The notes under the pieces: model-generated
Told to the model about the DNA's origin: nothing
The model's database searches: none
What the model saw: only the letters and a program-made list of their open reading frames with translations
Part shown: positions 1-9,162 of the stretch, in pieces
How the letters are laid out: each line of letters opens with the position of its first letter
Position numbering within the stretch: the first letter of the stretch is position 1
Position numbers and translations under genes: made by a program
DNA from: Alphaproteobacteria bacterium
GTDB taxonomy: Bacteria; Pseudomonadota; Alphaproteobacteria; WRAU01; Hepatincolaceae
Direction: 5' to 3'
DNA length: 64,000 nt
Assembly (NCBI GenBank): GCA_009780035.1
Contig: WRAU01000004.1
Location: forward strand, 62,001 to 126,000

Positions 1-101
1 AATATTAAGAAATTAAAATAAAAAAATTCTTTACAACAATTATAAATTGTATTAATATACATCTTATAATAATAAGAAACTAAGCAATAAAGCTAAGTTA
101 T

Positions 102-136
102 AAAAGGCAGATATAATTTTTCATATCTACCTTTTT
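102..136 (-). terminator. Hairpin terminator after mntH
   Basis: Imperfect inverted repeat: positions 102-114 pair with 123-134 with one mismatch. On the minus strand a run rich in T follows the stem. It lies about 50 bases past the stop of the Nramp gene. The rest of 1-182 shows no gene. Confidence 0.55.
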
Positions 137-182
137 CATAAAAATTCTGCTAAAATAAATGCTTGATTGTTGCGCCTTAGCT

Positions 183-1415
183 TTACCGATCTATAAACAT
201 ACTATAAAGCAATATTATATTTAATACCGATACAAAAACTCCACAGGATACTAGTAAAACATTTGTTAATAGTTTATTGGCATCAGCTCCCATAACTTTT
301 TTACTGCTTGTTAAATATATCTGCAAACCAATTGTAAAAGGCAACTGCATGCTAAGAAACATTTGTGAATAAAGCAATCCCATAAGCGTATCATTTATAA
401 ATAAAATAATAAGGCAAGTAAGGGTATGGGTAATAATTATTCCTGCTCTTGTATAATTACTTTTTTCATTATACTCTTTTTTAAAAACTGCGGAAAAAAT
501 AATACCGCCAGCTACTCCTGCAGTAATGGAAGAAGCAAAACTAGCGCATAATAAGCTGGCTGCAAAAACTAAAGCGGCTTTGCTTCCAAGAACTGGTTTT
601 AAAAGATCAGCAGCTTGCGATAAGTCATCCACTTGAATATTATTTTTAAAAAATACTTCAGCGGCTAAAATAATAATGGTGCAGTTAATAGCCCAACCAA
701 GTATCATTGAAAAAAGCGTATCTAAAAATTCATATTTTAAAAGTTTGGCTTTTATTTTAGGCTGTTCGCGAAACCAATTTTTAGTTTGAATTATCTCGGA
801 ATGTAAAAATAAATTATGAGGCATTACCACCGCCCCTAAAATACTTACAATAATAAGCATAGATCCTTGCGGAAAGGAAATAACTGTTGCAGATTTTGCA
901 GCCATCACCCAGTCAACATTTACAAGGGTCATTTCATAAAAAAAGCAAAAGCCGATAATTGCTACAAAACTTATGATAAATTTTTCCAGACGCTGATAAT
1001 CAGTAAGAAAAGTTACTAAGCATACGGTAATGAGCATGCACAAAACCCCTAATTTTAAGGGAATGCCTAATAACATATTTAAGGCAATAGCTCCGCCGAG
1101 AATTTCTGCTAAACTTGTGGATATGGCTGCAAGCAGGGCAGTTATTAAAAGCGGTTGGGCATATCTTGGGCGCAAGTGCAAAAAAGCATTTTCAGCCAGG
1201 CAATGACCGGTAGCAATTCCTAAATGTGCTACATTGTGCTGCAATAAAATTAGCATTAGCGTAGAAACACTAACAACCCACAATAAAGAATAGCCAAACA
1301 TAGAGCCGGCAGCTAAATTTGACGCCCAGTTGCCGGGGTCAATAAAACCTACGGCAACAAGCACGCCTGGTCCCATGTATTTAAAAAAAGTATATTTTCT
1401 GTTTGCTTGCTTCAT
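183..1415 (-). CDS. mntH: Nramp-family divalent metal (Mn2+/Fe2+) transporter
   Basis: 410-residue inner-membrane protein, the usual Nramp length, with about 11 hydrophobic segments. The two metal-site signatures are present: DPGN at residues 26-29 in TM1 and MPHN at 198-201 in TM6. Nramp proteins import Mn2+ or Fe2+ with protons. The ATG start has no strong Shine-Dalgarno sequence, but the N-terminus matches the family start just before TM1. It is the second gene of a minus-strand pair, 14 bases behind the S24 repressor gene, so it is probably co-transcribed with it; no MntR or Fur-type gene is adjacent. Whether Mn or Fe is the main substrate cannot be read from sequence alone. Confidence 0.9.
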   Translation of the reverse strand: MKQANRKYTFFKYMGPGVLVAVGFIDPGNWASNLAAGSMFGYSLLWVVSVSTLMLILLQHNVAHLGIATGHCLAENAFLHLRPRYAQPLLITALLAAISTSLAEILGGAIALNMLLGIPLKLGVLCMLITVCLVTFLTDYQRLEKFIISFVAIIGFCFFYEMTLVNVDWVMAAKSATVISFPQGSMLIIVSILGAVVMPHNLFLHSEIIQTKNWFREQPKIKAKLLKYEFLDTLFSMILGWAINCTIIILAAEVFFKNNIQVDDLSQAADLLKPVLGSKAALVFAASLLCASFASSITAGVAGGIIFSAVFKKEYNEKSNYTRAGIIITHTLTCLIILFINDTLMGLLYSQMFLSMQLPFTIGLQIYLTSSKKVMGADANKLLTNVLLVSCGVFVSVLNIILLYSMFIDR

Positions 1416-1429
1416 AGGTATTTTATTTT

Positions 1430-2119
1430 TTATAAAGCATGAGTGAAACTTTTTAAATTAATTCTGCCGATAACCTTAGCCACAATATCAAAAGAAGTGC
1501 TTTCGCTGGATAAATCAATTTCAATAGGATCGTATTCAGGATTTTGTGATATTAATTTCACAAGATCTTTCTGCTTAAATTGAATTTTTTTAATCAGATA
1601 ATCTGAATTATAGCAAACAATATAGATACCTTGATAATTTTGAGCATTATCAAATTTTCTTGCAAAAACAATATCGCCCTCTTGAATTAAAGGCTCCATA
1701 GAATCACCCTTAACTTTTAAAGAAAAAATATCTTCGAAATTTTTAACCATAAATTCGTTCTTTAACCAATTACTGTCAAAACTTAAGTAATCTGGAGATT
1801 CATCCAGCGAGCTTAATCCTTTGCCTGCCGAAACTTCTGAATAGAAAAAAGGAATTTTAACCATGCTGTTATCAGTTGGCGGTATCGTAGTATTGCTTTT
1901 ATTGTAAAGCAGAGGCAGATCAATATCTAAAACTTTAGACATTTTATGCAATATATGAAAGCTAGGAGTAGCAGTTTCACTTATGTATCTGGATACGGTT
2001 GCTTGTGTAACTCCAATAGCGTTAGCAAACTCTATTTGATTTTTATATTTTTTCTTGATAGCCTGCTCAAGAATTTCTCCAAATCCGTATTTTCCTTCTT
2101 TTATAGTTTTTCTTCTCAT
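1430..2119 (-). CDS. XRE-type HTH repressor with S24/LexA-like autoprotease domain
   Basis: 229 residues. A helix-turn-helix at about 28-47 is followed by an S24 peptidase domain. The catalytic Ser is in GDSME (Ser140), the likely catalytic Lys is at 177-178, and an Ala-Gly at 98-99 (SAGKG) sits where LexA/CI proteins cleave themselves. The start has a clear AAGGA six bases upstream. Proteins of this family act as dimers and are inactivated by RecA-promoted self-cleavage. Its place directly upstream of mntH suggests either co-regulation or simple read-through. It is not LexA itself: the N-terminal domain is XRE/Cro type. It may be a domesticated phage repressor. Confidence 0.85.
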   Translation of the reverse strand: MRRKTIKEGKYGFGEILEQAIKKKYKNQIEFANAIGVTQATVSRYISETATPSFHILHKMSKVLDIDLPLLYNKSNTTIPPTDNSMVKIPFFYSEVSAGKGLSSLDESPDYLSFDSNWLKNEFMVKNFEDIFSLKVKGDSMEPLIQEGDIVFARKFDNAQNYQGIYIVCYNSDYLIKKIQFKQKDLVKLISQNPEYDPIEIDLSSESTSFDIVAKVIGRINLKSFTHAL

Positions 2120-2145
2120 AATAATCCTTTTAAATATAGAATTTC

Positions 2146-2174
2146 TTGACTTTTAACAAAAATATTCTTATTAT
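2146..2174 (+). promoter_or_regulatory. Sigma-70-type promoter between divergent genes
   Basis: -35 TTGACT (2146-2151), 17-bp spacer, -10 TATTAT (2169-2174). It points at the small gene starting at 2281, giving a leader of about 100 nt. It overlaps the region upstream of the divergent repressor gene, so the repressor could act on both directions. Confidence 0.6.
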
Positions 2175-2280
2175 GTATTTACAATATTATATATTGAAAT
2201 GTTAATAAAAATAGTTTATTCAGTCAAGAAAATAAAGAAAATCAATATTTATGTAATGAATTTAATAAGGAGAAAATACA

Positions 2281-2582
2281 TGGCTAGTTTTAAAAAAGCA
2301 ATTGAAACAATATATTTAACAGAGCAGAAGGCAGATGAAGAAAGATATGGCAATAATAAATATGCAACTTTTAAGGAAGGAATTTATGGATATGTTTTTA
2401 ATTCCAGCACTGCAGACAAACTATTTGAAGATATTTGGCTGGCAAATAAATATTATGATATAATATCGCAAGAAGTTGCAAATAAGCTGCTAGAACTTAG
2501 CAGCACCTTAACAAATGCAATTGCTAAACAGATGCTTAAAATCAGTATGGAGCAGCTATGTAATGTCAATATATATTCTTGA
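2281..2582 (+). CDS. Small hypothetical protein, probably cut short by an in-frame TGA
   Basis: 100 codons from an ATG with a good AAGGAG seven bases upstream; the earlier in-frame start at 2199 has no ribosome site. The product is charged, helical and begins MASFKKAIET. I recognise no family. The reading frame stays open for 54 further codons after the TGA at 2580-2582, up to a TAA at 2745-2747, and the extension has the same helical, charged character. This looks like a gene of about 155 codons with a nonsense mutation. The remaining 2748-2862 holds no other gene. Confidence 0.55.
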
Positions 2583-2862
2583 CAAGATTTAATTGCCAAT
2601 CTTAATAAATTATGCGCAGCTGGCTTTGAAAAAAATATTATTGCCCTATTGCGGAATAAGCAAAGAGAATACTATATAAATATGATAAGAACTCGATCAG
2701 GTGATTCTATATATCTGTCTTTTTTATTAATAAAAACATATTTATAAAATTATTTCTTGATTTTATATTGCTGATATGTTAAATAATGAAAACAATTATT
2801 TAAAATGGTATATATTTATATTATATCCATAATAATAAAATTTAAATACTTAAGGAATAAAA

Positions 2863-3651
2863 ATGCTACCAGAAAAACGTAGACAAGAAATTGTAAGATT
2901 AAATAAAGAAAAACAAGGCATCAGCATCAAAGAATTAGCTGATTTTTTTAAAGTTTCTAATATGACAGTGTTGCGCGATATTAAATTATTAGAAAAACAA
3001 GGAAAATTAGAAATTGTTAGAGGCGGGGTAATTCCAATTGGCGCTGATGTTGATGGTTCTAATTTATCATCCAATATTTATGATAAAAAAAGACAAACCT
3101 CACTGTCTGAAAAACAGCAGATAGGAAAATATTGTGCGGAAAATCTTATTAAAGAAGGCAGCATAATTGCTTTAGAAGGCGGATCTACTGCGGGATCAAT
3201 CATTAAATTTTTAAGCAATAAGCAGAAAATTACAATTATGACTAATGGATTATTTGTAATTCAAGAGGCATCAGAAAAACTTGATGCTTCTTGCAGAATA
3301 ATCGGCAGTGGTGGACTTCTTGAAAGACCTTATTTAATGTTTTTAGGACCAGATGTTGAACAGTTTTTTAGCACAAAACATACGGATATAGCTTTTATAT
3401 CGTGTGTTGGTTTTGATTTTAATGTGGGACCGATGGATTCAGATCCTCTTGATATTCAAGCGAAAGTTGCCATATTTAAAAATGCTGAAAGAAAAGTTCT
3501 TGTGATAGATAAAAGTAAGTTTAATGTTAAATCTGTCCTAAAATCTGTTGCGGTTGAAGGTATTACTGATATTGTAACTAACTCGTCTATAGAGCCAGAA
3601 ATTTTAGAAAGTTTGAAGAAATTTAAGCATATTAGAATTCATTTAGCTTAA
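2863..3651 (+). CDS. DeoR-family transcriptional regulator
   Basis: 262 residues. N-terminal winged helix-turn-helix of DeoR type (about residues 5-57, containing the recognition segment SNMTVLRDIKLLEKQGK) and a C-terminal DeoRC sugar-phosphate sensing domain with ALEGGSTA and the late VLVIDKSKF segment. Such regulators sense phosphorylated sugars and usually repress sugar or nucleoside genes. AAGGAA lies seven bases before the ATG. No metabolic gene follows it: the next gene is convergent, so the target is elsewhere or unknown. Confidence 0.88.
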   Translation: MLPEKRRQEIVRLNKEKQGISIKELADFFKVSNMTVLRDIKLLEKQGKLEIVRGGVIPIGADVDGSNLSSNIYDKKRQTSLSEKQQIGKYCAENLIKEGSIIALEGGSTAGSIIKFLSNKQKITIMTNGLFVIQEASEKLDASCRIIGSGGLLERPYLMFLGPDVEQFFSTKHTDIAFISCVGFDFNVGPMDSDPLDIQAKVAIFKNAERKVLVIDKSKFNVKSVLKSVAVEGITDIVTNSSIEPEILESLKKFKHIRIHLA

Positions 3652-3696
3652 ACTTTTCTTCTCCTCTCCTAATAATACTAAAAAGAGGTTTTATAT

Positions 3697-3779
3697 AGTA
3701 GATGAAGAGAGCTGGTTTTAAATACTGATTCTTACAAGAGTAAGGTCAATGTATTTAAAACCAGCTCTCTTCATCTACT
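3697..3779. repeat. Exact 29-bp inverted repeat, bidirectional terminator
   Basis: Arms 3697-3725 and 3751-3779 are exact reverse complements with a 25-base spacer. The right arm contains the stop codon of the convergent M20 peptidase gene (3775-3777). It separates the convergent deoR-type gene from the peptidase gene. A 29-bp perfect arm is far longer than an ordinary intrinsic terminator and there is no long T tract. Confidence 0.85.
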
Positions 3780-4899
3780 TATTGCTTAGTTTAATCAAAA
3801 CATTCCTTAAAGTATTAATCTTTGGTTCAACACTATCTAAAAATAAAACCTCTTTTTCAGCATTATGCCAATATCCGCCTACTGGTCCTAACCCATCAAT
3901 TGTAGGCACTCCTAAATAAGAAGAAAAATTCCCATCACTTCCGCCGCCGCTAGCAATAACATTTAATTTATTTCCGGCATCAGCTGCTGCTTGCAACACT
4001 ATATCTTCCAGCCATTGGCTTTCAGCTCCGTTATTCATTGGCGGTTTGAATGATAGTTGTTCTATGGTAATTTCAATTCCTGTTATGCTTGGATTTTTAA
4101 TAAAATTTTCAATTTTTCCCATCATAGTTTTTTGAGAATCCATATCAAAATATCTAATTTCAAAATCTAATTCTGCAAACTCTGGAACAACATTACCAGC
4201 AATACCGCCACTAGCTTTTCCAACATTTACCGTAGTTTGTGCTGCCTCGTTATTAAACTCCTCTAATTTTAAAATAAAATTTGCCATTTCAATAACTGCC
4301 GATAACCCCTCTTTTGGAGTTGATCCATGAGCGGATTTTCCTTTGAAATTTACATGAAATCTTGAAATTCCCTTACGCTTATTAACAATTGCATCTGCCT
4401 TGCCTGCTGATTCTAAAATTAGGGCAGAGCGGGCTTTTTTAATATATTCACCCATGAAATCTTGTGAATAAACAGAGCTGATTTCTTCATCGGGATTGCA
4501 AATAAAACATAGAGACAGTTCATCTAAAATGTTTTTATCTAAAGTATAAATAGTATGCAGCGCGGTTAAAATCCCTGATTTCATATCTATGCTGCCGAGT
4601 CCATAAATATTATTGCCATCAATCCGCATAGGATGTTTAGCTACCATGCCTTCGTTATAGACTGTATCCATGTGTCCTATTAGCACGGCATCATAATAAT
4701 CAGCATTTTCTTTGTTGGTAGCAATTAATAAATTACCAACTTTGCTGCCAACATTAATTTGTTTTGTAAAAAAGCCGATTTCCTTAAAATACCCTTCAAT
4801 AATATTAGCAACTTTATTAACTCCGCTTGCAGTGTAAGTGCCGCAATCTATATTAATTAGTTCACTTAACTGGGCGACAAATTTATCTTTATTAAACAC
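3775..4899 (-). CDS. M20-family metallopeptidase (glutamate carboxypeptidase-like)
   Basis: 374 residues. Zinc-site elements in order: GHMDTV (His76, Asp78), SIDMKSG (bridging Asp105), NPDEE (general base Glu138 and ligand Glu139), and HNAEKE near the C-terminus. The dimerisation domain with SAHGS sits in the middle. The closest named relatives are carboxypeptidase G2 and ArgE/DapE-type hydrolases, which release glutamate or acyl groups from amino acids or small peptides. The start is GTG, chosen because GGAG lies seven bases upstream. No signal peptide, so cytoplasmic. A scavenging role for peptides is inferred. Confidence 0.85.
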   Translation of the reverse strand: MFNKDKFVAQLSELINIDCGTYTASGVNKVANIIEGYFKEIGFFTKQINVGSKVGNLLIATNKENADYYDAVLIGHMDTVYNEGMVAKHPMRIDGNNIYGLGSIDMKSGILTALHTIYTLDKNILDELSLCFICNPDEEISSVYSQDFMGEYIKKARSALILESAGKADAIVNKRKGISRFHVNFKGKSAHGSTPKEGLSAVIEMANFILKLEEFNNEAAQTTVNVGKASGGIAGNVVPEFAELDFEIRYFDMDSQKTMMGKIENFIKNPSITGIEITIEQLSFKPPMNNGAESQWLEDIVLQAAADAGNKLNVIASGGGSDGNFSSYLGVPTIDGLGPVGGYWHNAEKEVLFLDSVEPKINTLRNVLIKLSNK

Positions 4900-4957
4900 A
4901 ATTATCTCCTTATTAAAAACGATTTTTACAAAATCAAATAAAAATTAAATTATTTTG

Positions 4958-4986
4958 TTGATTCTCTAATTAATATTAATTATATT
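4958..4986 (+). promoter_or_regulatory. Promoter of rplU-rpmA
   Basis: -35 TTGATT (4958-4963), 17-bp spacer, -10 TATATT (4981-4986). The leader to the rplU start would be about 70 nt. Confidence 0.6.
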
Positions 4987-5020
4987 CTATTGTAGATAAA
5001 TATGTAATATTTTTATGCGT

Positions 5021-5048
5021 ATTATTTATGTATTTTTGCATAAATAAT
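5021..5048 (+). promoter_or_regulatory. Leader hairpin before rplU
   Basis: Perfect 10-bp arms (5021-5030 and 5039-5048) with an 8-base loop. It ends two bases before the AGAGGAAAGG ribosome-binding site of rplU, a place suited to translational control by a ribosomal protein. That function is inference. Confidence 0.5.
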
Positions 5049-5064
5049 CAGAGGAAAGGAAATA

Positions 5065-5373
5065 ATGTTAGCAGTAATTAAATTAGCCGGCACACAGTAT
5101 ATGGTTAAAAAAGGCGACTTTTTTAAAACTAATAAACTAGATTTTCAAGTAGGCGAAGAATTTGAAATCAAAGATGTTTTGTCTTTAATTAACGGAGCCG
5201 ATGTTAAAGTTGGTACTCCAAATCTTGAAAATGTTGTTGTGAAAGCTAAAATATTAGAACAAGGTAGAGATACCAAAGTTATCGTTTTCAAAAAAAGAAG
5301 AAGAAAACATCATAAAAGAAAAAACGGTCATAGACAATATATTTCTATGGTTGAAATTGTAGATATTCAATAA
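5065..5373 (+). CDS. rplU: Ribosomal protein bL21
   Basis: 102 residues, normal length. Starts MLAVIKLAGTQYMVKKGD and carries the basic KKRRRKHHKRKNGHRQ segment near the C-terminus that contacts 23S rRNA. A strong AGGAAAGG site precedes the ATG. First gene of rplU-rpmA, 15 bases apart, followed by obgE as in most proteobacteria. Confidence 0.97.
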   Translation: MLAVIKLAGTQYMVKKGDFFKTNKLDFQVGEEFEIKDVLSLINGADVKVGTPNLENVVVKAKILEQGRDTKVIVFKKRRRKHHKRKNGHRQYISMVEIVDIQ

Positions 5374-5388
5374 AATAAGGAAAATTCA

Positions 5389-5643
5389 ATGGCACATAAG
5401 AAAGCAGGCGGTAGTTCCCGTAATGGTCGTGATTCCGAAGGTCGCAGATTAGGCGTTAAAAAATTCGGCGGTGAACAAGTTATTACTGGAAATATTCTTG
5501 TAAGACAAAGAGGCACTAAATTCCATGCCGGTAAAAATGTAGGCATGGGCAGAGATCATACTCTTTTTGCTTTAGAAAACGGCAATGTTGCTTTTTCTAA
5601 ATTAAAAGGCAGAAGTATCGTTAGTATTATTCCTGTTATATAA
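5389..5643 (+). CDS. rpmA: Ribosomal protein bL27
   Basis: 84 residues. Begins [18 protein letters not shown], the flexible N-terminal tail that reaches the peptidyl-transferase centre, with no Firmicutes-type leader peptide. Ends the rplU-rpmA unit. A long inverted repeat follows before obgE. Confidence 0.97.
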   Translation: MAHKKAGGSSRNGRDSEGRRLGVKKFGGEQVITGNILVRQRGTKFHAGKNVGMGRDHTLFALENGNVAFSKLKGRSIVSIIPVI

Positions 5644-5660
5644 ATTTTAAAATTTAGCAG

Positions 5661-5786
5661 ATAACAGTATAAAGAAATACACTTTAAGTCTTAGCTTTGC
5701 TTCGCATGATTACTTTCGTTTTAATCTAATGAATGTTTTAATGCTACGTAAAATACGTCTTAAAGTGTATTTCTTTATACTGTTAT
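5661..5786. repeat. Exact 28-bp inverted repeat between rpmA and obgE
   Basis: Arms 5661-5688 and 5759-5786 are exact reverse complements, with a 70-base spacer. It fills nearly the whole rpmA-obgE gap. It may act as a terminator or processing site for the ribosomal transcript, but has no T tract. Its size and spacer resemble the repeat at 55631-55762. Confidence 0.85.
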
Positions 5787-5821
5787 TATTTTATAATAAA
5801 CAAGAAATAATACATTGGTGA

Positions 5822-6886
<1,065 letters not shown>

Positions 6887-6893
6887 AGCATAT

Positions 6894-7205
6894 TTAATTA
6901 GAAAAATCATAAAGGTTTCTATTTTTAGAAAAATTAAAAGTAATATCTTTTTTTTCTGTAGTGTGTGCGGCTGGGTTTATTACCTCAAAAGTAAGATTCA
7001 TTTTAACAGCATAGTTTACAGCAGCATCCTTAGAATCAAAATCTATAACAATTTGGCTTTGGGTTTCAAAAGAAGATTCCCAACCCATTAAATGCTCTTG
7101 TTGGTTATCAACATTTTTAACAAAAACTAGCTTCCAGTTGTTTTTATTAGCAAGCCCAGATTGCATTAAGTTTCTAGTAGGGGCATAAATAATAGCTTTT
7201 CTCAT
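6894..7205 (-). CDS. NDUFS4-like accessory subunit of respiratory complex I
   Basis: 103 residues from the ATG at 7205. Begins MRKAIIYAPTRNLMQSG and contains LMGWESS, the typical start and core of the ETC complex I subunit family (mitochondrial NDUFS4/AQDQ type), which caps the matrix arm of NADH dehydrogenase. The frame extends 19 codons further upstream, but that part is hydrophobic and has no counterpart in the family, so I place the start at 7205. This family is confined to alphaproteobacteria and mitochondria, which supports the class assignment. Confidence 0.8.
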   Translation of the reverse strand: MRKAIIYAPTRNLMQSGLANKNNWKLVFVKNVDNQQEHLMGWESSFETQSQIVIDFDSKDAAVNYAVKMNLTFEVINPAAHTTEKKDITFNFSKNRNLYDFSN

Positions 7206-7313
7206 CTCGTAAATTCCATAACTAAATATACTAATAATAACATAAAAGATAATGTTATGCAATCATAAGAATATGAAGCCGTGCCTAACACTATAGCTAA
7301 ATAATATTACAGT

Positions 7314-7721
7314 TTAATTATTTTCCTTAGATAATTTGTAGCACAGGTAATAAACAACAACCTTTAAAGTCATAATTAAGGCAAAGCAAATATAGCCGGC
7401 GATATCTTTTATACTTAACAGATACATGGTTAAAATATAGCTGAGTCCTATAATAAAAACATAAAAATTAATAATACTACCGCGTTTTTGCATATCGGTT
7501 AAAATGCGTAGCACACCATTATAAACATGAAAAGAGATTTTATCTTTAGTGCTTTTAATAATAGCTTTGTCGATAAATAAATATAAAAATAATCCGATAA
7601 TTAAAGCTATCCTATTATTTTGTATGGCAAAGAAGAATAGTAAGAAATCCCAGAATATTACAATAAAAACACCGCCGAAACCTCTTAAGTTAGAAGTTCT
7701 CGTCTTGAAAAAACTGTTCAT
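7314..7721 (-). CDS. Hypothetical four-helix inner-membrane protein
   Basis: 135 residues with about four hydrophobic segments (near 17-34, 36-50, 83-100 and 108-125). No family recognised. Its start overlaps the end of dsbB by 32 bases, so the two are translationally linked. It closes a minus-strand run of DedA protein, small membrane protein, DsbB and this one; a role in envelope maintenance is only guilt by association. Confidence 0.65.
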   Translation of the reverse strand: MNSFFKTRTSNLRGFGGVFIVIFWDFLLFFFAIQNNRIALIIGLFLYLFIDKAIIKSTKDKISFHVYNGVLRILTDMQKRGSIINFYVFIIGLSYILTMYLLSIKDIAGYICFALIMTLKVVVYYLCYKLSKENN

Positions 7722-8136
7722 TTTTATTTTCCTTAATGGCGTTCATTTTTTTTGCCACAAAAATAAATAAAATAATATTAATCATAAAGTTATAAACTGA
7801 TAATGGCAGATAAAAAATCTCGAAATCTTTAATATTGCATGGTTTAGGAGCATTGCTGAAATCTAGGCTGATGGTGCAGACTTGCGAATCTGTAATAATA
7901 TTATATTGTAATAAAATATGATAGGCTGAAACTAAAATTGCTGCCAGAATTATTAGCAGAATAATACCTTTGTTTTTTAAGAAAGTAGTTGTGAATATTA
8001 AAAATACCCATAATCCTCTTTGAATTATACACAAATGACAAACTGCCACATTGAAGAAAAATTCTAAGGAAAATGATGTTAATAATACACCGCTGGCAAT
8101 AAATTGCACAAAACTTACAAACTTAGTTTTACTCAT
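7690..8136 (-). CDS. dsbB: DsbB-type disulfide oxidoreductase
   Basis: 148 residues, four predicted membrane helices. CHLC at 33-36 (within AVCHLCIIQRG) matches the first periplasmic redox pair of DsbB, and Cys87 and Cys100 are placed as the second pair. DsbB passes electrons from DsbA to quinone. Overlaps the upstream small membrane gene by 8 bases. No dsbA is in the window. Confidence 0.85.
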   Translation of the reverse strand: MSKTKFVSFVQFIASGVLLTSFSLEFFFNVAVCHLCIIQRGLWVFLIFTTTFLKNKGIILLIILAAILVSAYHILLQYNIITDSQVCTISLDFSNAPKPCNIKDFEIFYLPLSVYNFMINIILFIFVAKKMNAIKENKNEQFFQDENF

Positions 8137-8380
8137 TGTTAGTCCTAATTAGTCTTATTAAAATTCTACATAAAAACAAAGCAGCAACTATAAATAGCAG
8201 GAATATTAATGAATAAAAAGTTAGAATTACAGTTTTTATAGTTTCTTTAGAATTGGTAAAAACCCCAGCTTTTACTAAATAATTTAGAATTTCAGCACTT
8301 GTTGCAATCTGATAAACAACAAATAAGCAAAAGGCAACAATCATCGCTATAACAACTAAAAGATAATCCAGCTTCTTCAT
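8129..8380 (-). CDS. Small two-helix membrane protein
   Basis: 83 residues with two hydrophobic segments (about 6-26 and 51-72) and a charged C-terminus. Not recognised. It sits between the DedA-type gene (9 bases away) and dsbB (8-base overlap), so it is clearly part of that transcript. Confidence 0.6.
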   Translation of the reverse strand: MKKLDYLLVVIAMIVAFCLFVVYQIATSAEILNYLVKAGVFTNSKETIKTVILTFYSLIFLLFIVAALFLCRILIRLIRTNNE

Positions 8381-8389
8381 AAGCAGTCC

Positions 8390-9010
8390 CTAAATATAAT
8401 TTAGATTATATAAGACATACAAAATAATTGCAAAGAATATAATTAATGAAACTATCAGCGCAATTTTTCTAAAATGCCGCACTATAATATCTTTGCCAGA
8501 TTTATGGAAAAGCCTAATTAAATAAGCAAGAACAAAAAACCGCAATCCTCTGGCAGCAATAGATGCTATTATAAATCCAAATAAATTTGCCTGCAAAGCG
8601 CCGCTGGTAATTGTAGCTATTTTATAAGGAATGGGAGTAAATCCTCCGGCAATAAATGTAGCTATGGTTGCGTAAGCATCGTAATATTCTTTAAATTTTG
8701 TAAAAGCTGCAAGATAGCTCGGACGCGCTGCGATAAAATCGTAAATAAAAATATCAAAAAATAAATATCCTAATAAATAGCCGAATAATCCGCCAATTAC
8801 CGAAGCTACAGTAGTAACAAAAGCATAAAAAAAGGCTTTTTTAGGATGTGCCATTGCCATAGTGAATAGAAAAATATCAGGCGGAATTAAAAAGAAGGAG
8901 CTTTCTGTAAAAGCTACCACAATTAAAACCACAAGGGCATGTTTAGATTTTGAATAGACAATAATTTTATTTTGCAGATTCGCTATAAAGTTTTTTAATG
9001 ATAAAGGCAT
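8390..9010 (-). CDS. DedA/YqaA-family (VTT domain) membrane protein
   Basis: 206 residues. The VTT core includes FTESSFFLIPPD, the glycine-rich GGLFGYLLGY and FTPIPYKIATITSGA, the last typical of YqaA-type DedA proteins. The family includes lipid scramblases and undecaprenyl-phosphate translocases. The ATG at 9010 with GGA about eight bases upstream is preferred over a TTG eight codons earlier. Adjacent to dsbB, an arrangement also seen in other alphaproteobacteria. Confidence 0.8.
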   Translation of the reverse strand: MPLSLKNFIANLQNKIIVYSKSKHALVVLIVVAFTESSFFLIPPDIFLFTMAMAHPKKAFFYAFVTTVASVIGGLFGYLLGYLFFDIFIYDFIAARPSYLAAFTKFKEYYDAYATIATFIAGGFTPIPYKIATITSGALQANLFGFIIASIAARGLRFFVLAYLIRLFHKSGKDIIVRHFRKIALIVSLIIFFAIILYVLYNLNYI

Positions 9011-9030
9011 AAAATATCCAAAAAAGTCCA

Positions 9031-9135
9031 AATTTAAATAGTTTTGAATTTCTATTAGAAATTTTACCCACTCACATATATTTAATATGCTAAGGGGGTA
9101 AAATTCTCAATATAAACCTCAAACTATTTAAAATT
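9031..9135. repeat. Imperfect long inverted repeat between pgk and the DedA gene
   Basis: Region 9031-9070 is an imperfect reverse complement of 9095-9135, with the exact stretches at the outer ends (an ATTTAAATAGTTT block) and the inner ends (a GGGTAAAATT block). Both flanking genes are on the minus strand, so it probably ends the pgk transcript or is an eroded copy of the long-palindrome class seen at 3697 and 5661. Confidence 0.65.
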
Positions 9136-9162
9136 ACAAGGTTAATTTATAAGCAAAGCAAT

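Noticed and set aside
2580-2582. TGA read as tryptophan (code change), suggested by the read-through of the small gene at 2281.
   Set aside because: Conserved genes are full length with TGG for Trp, and aroA-to-cmk, murA and trmL neighbours show TGA used as a normal stop (cmk, murA, trmL). One interrupted gene is better explained by mutation.
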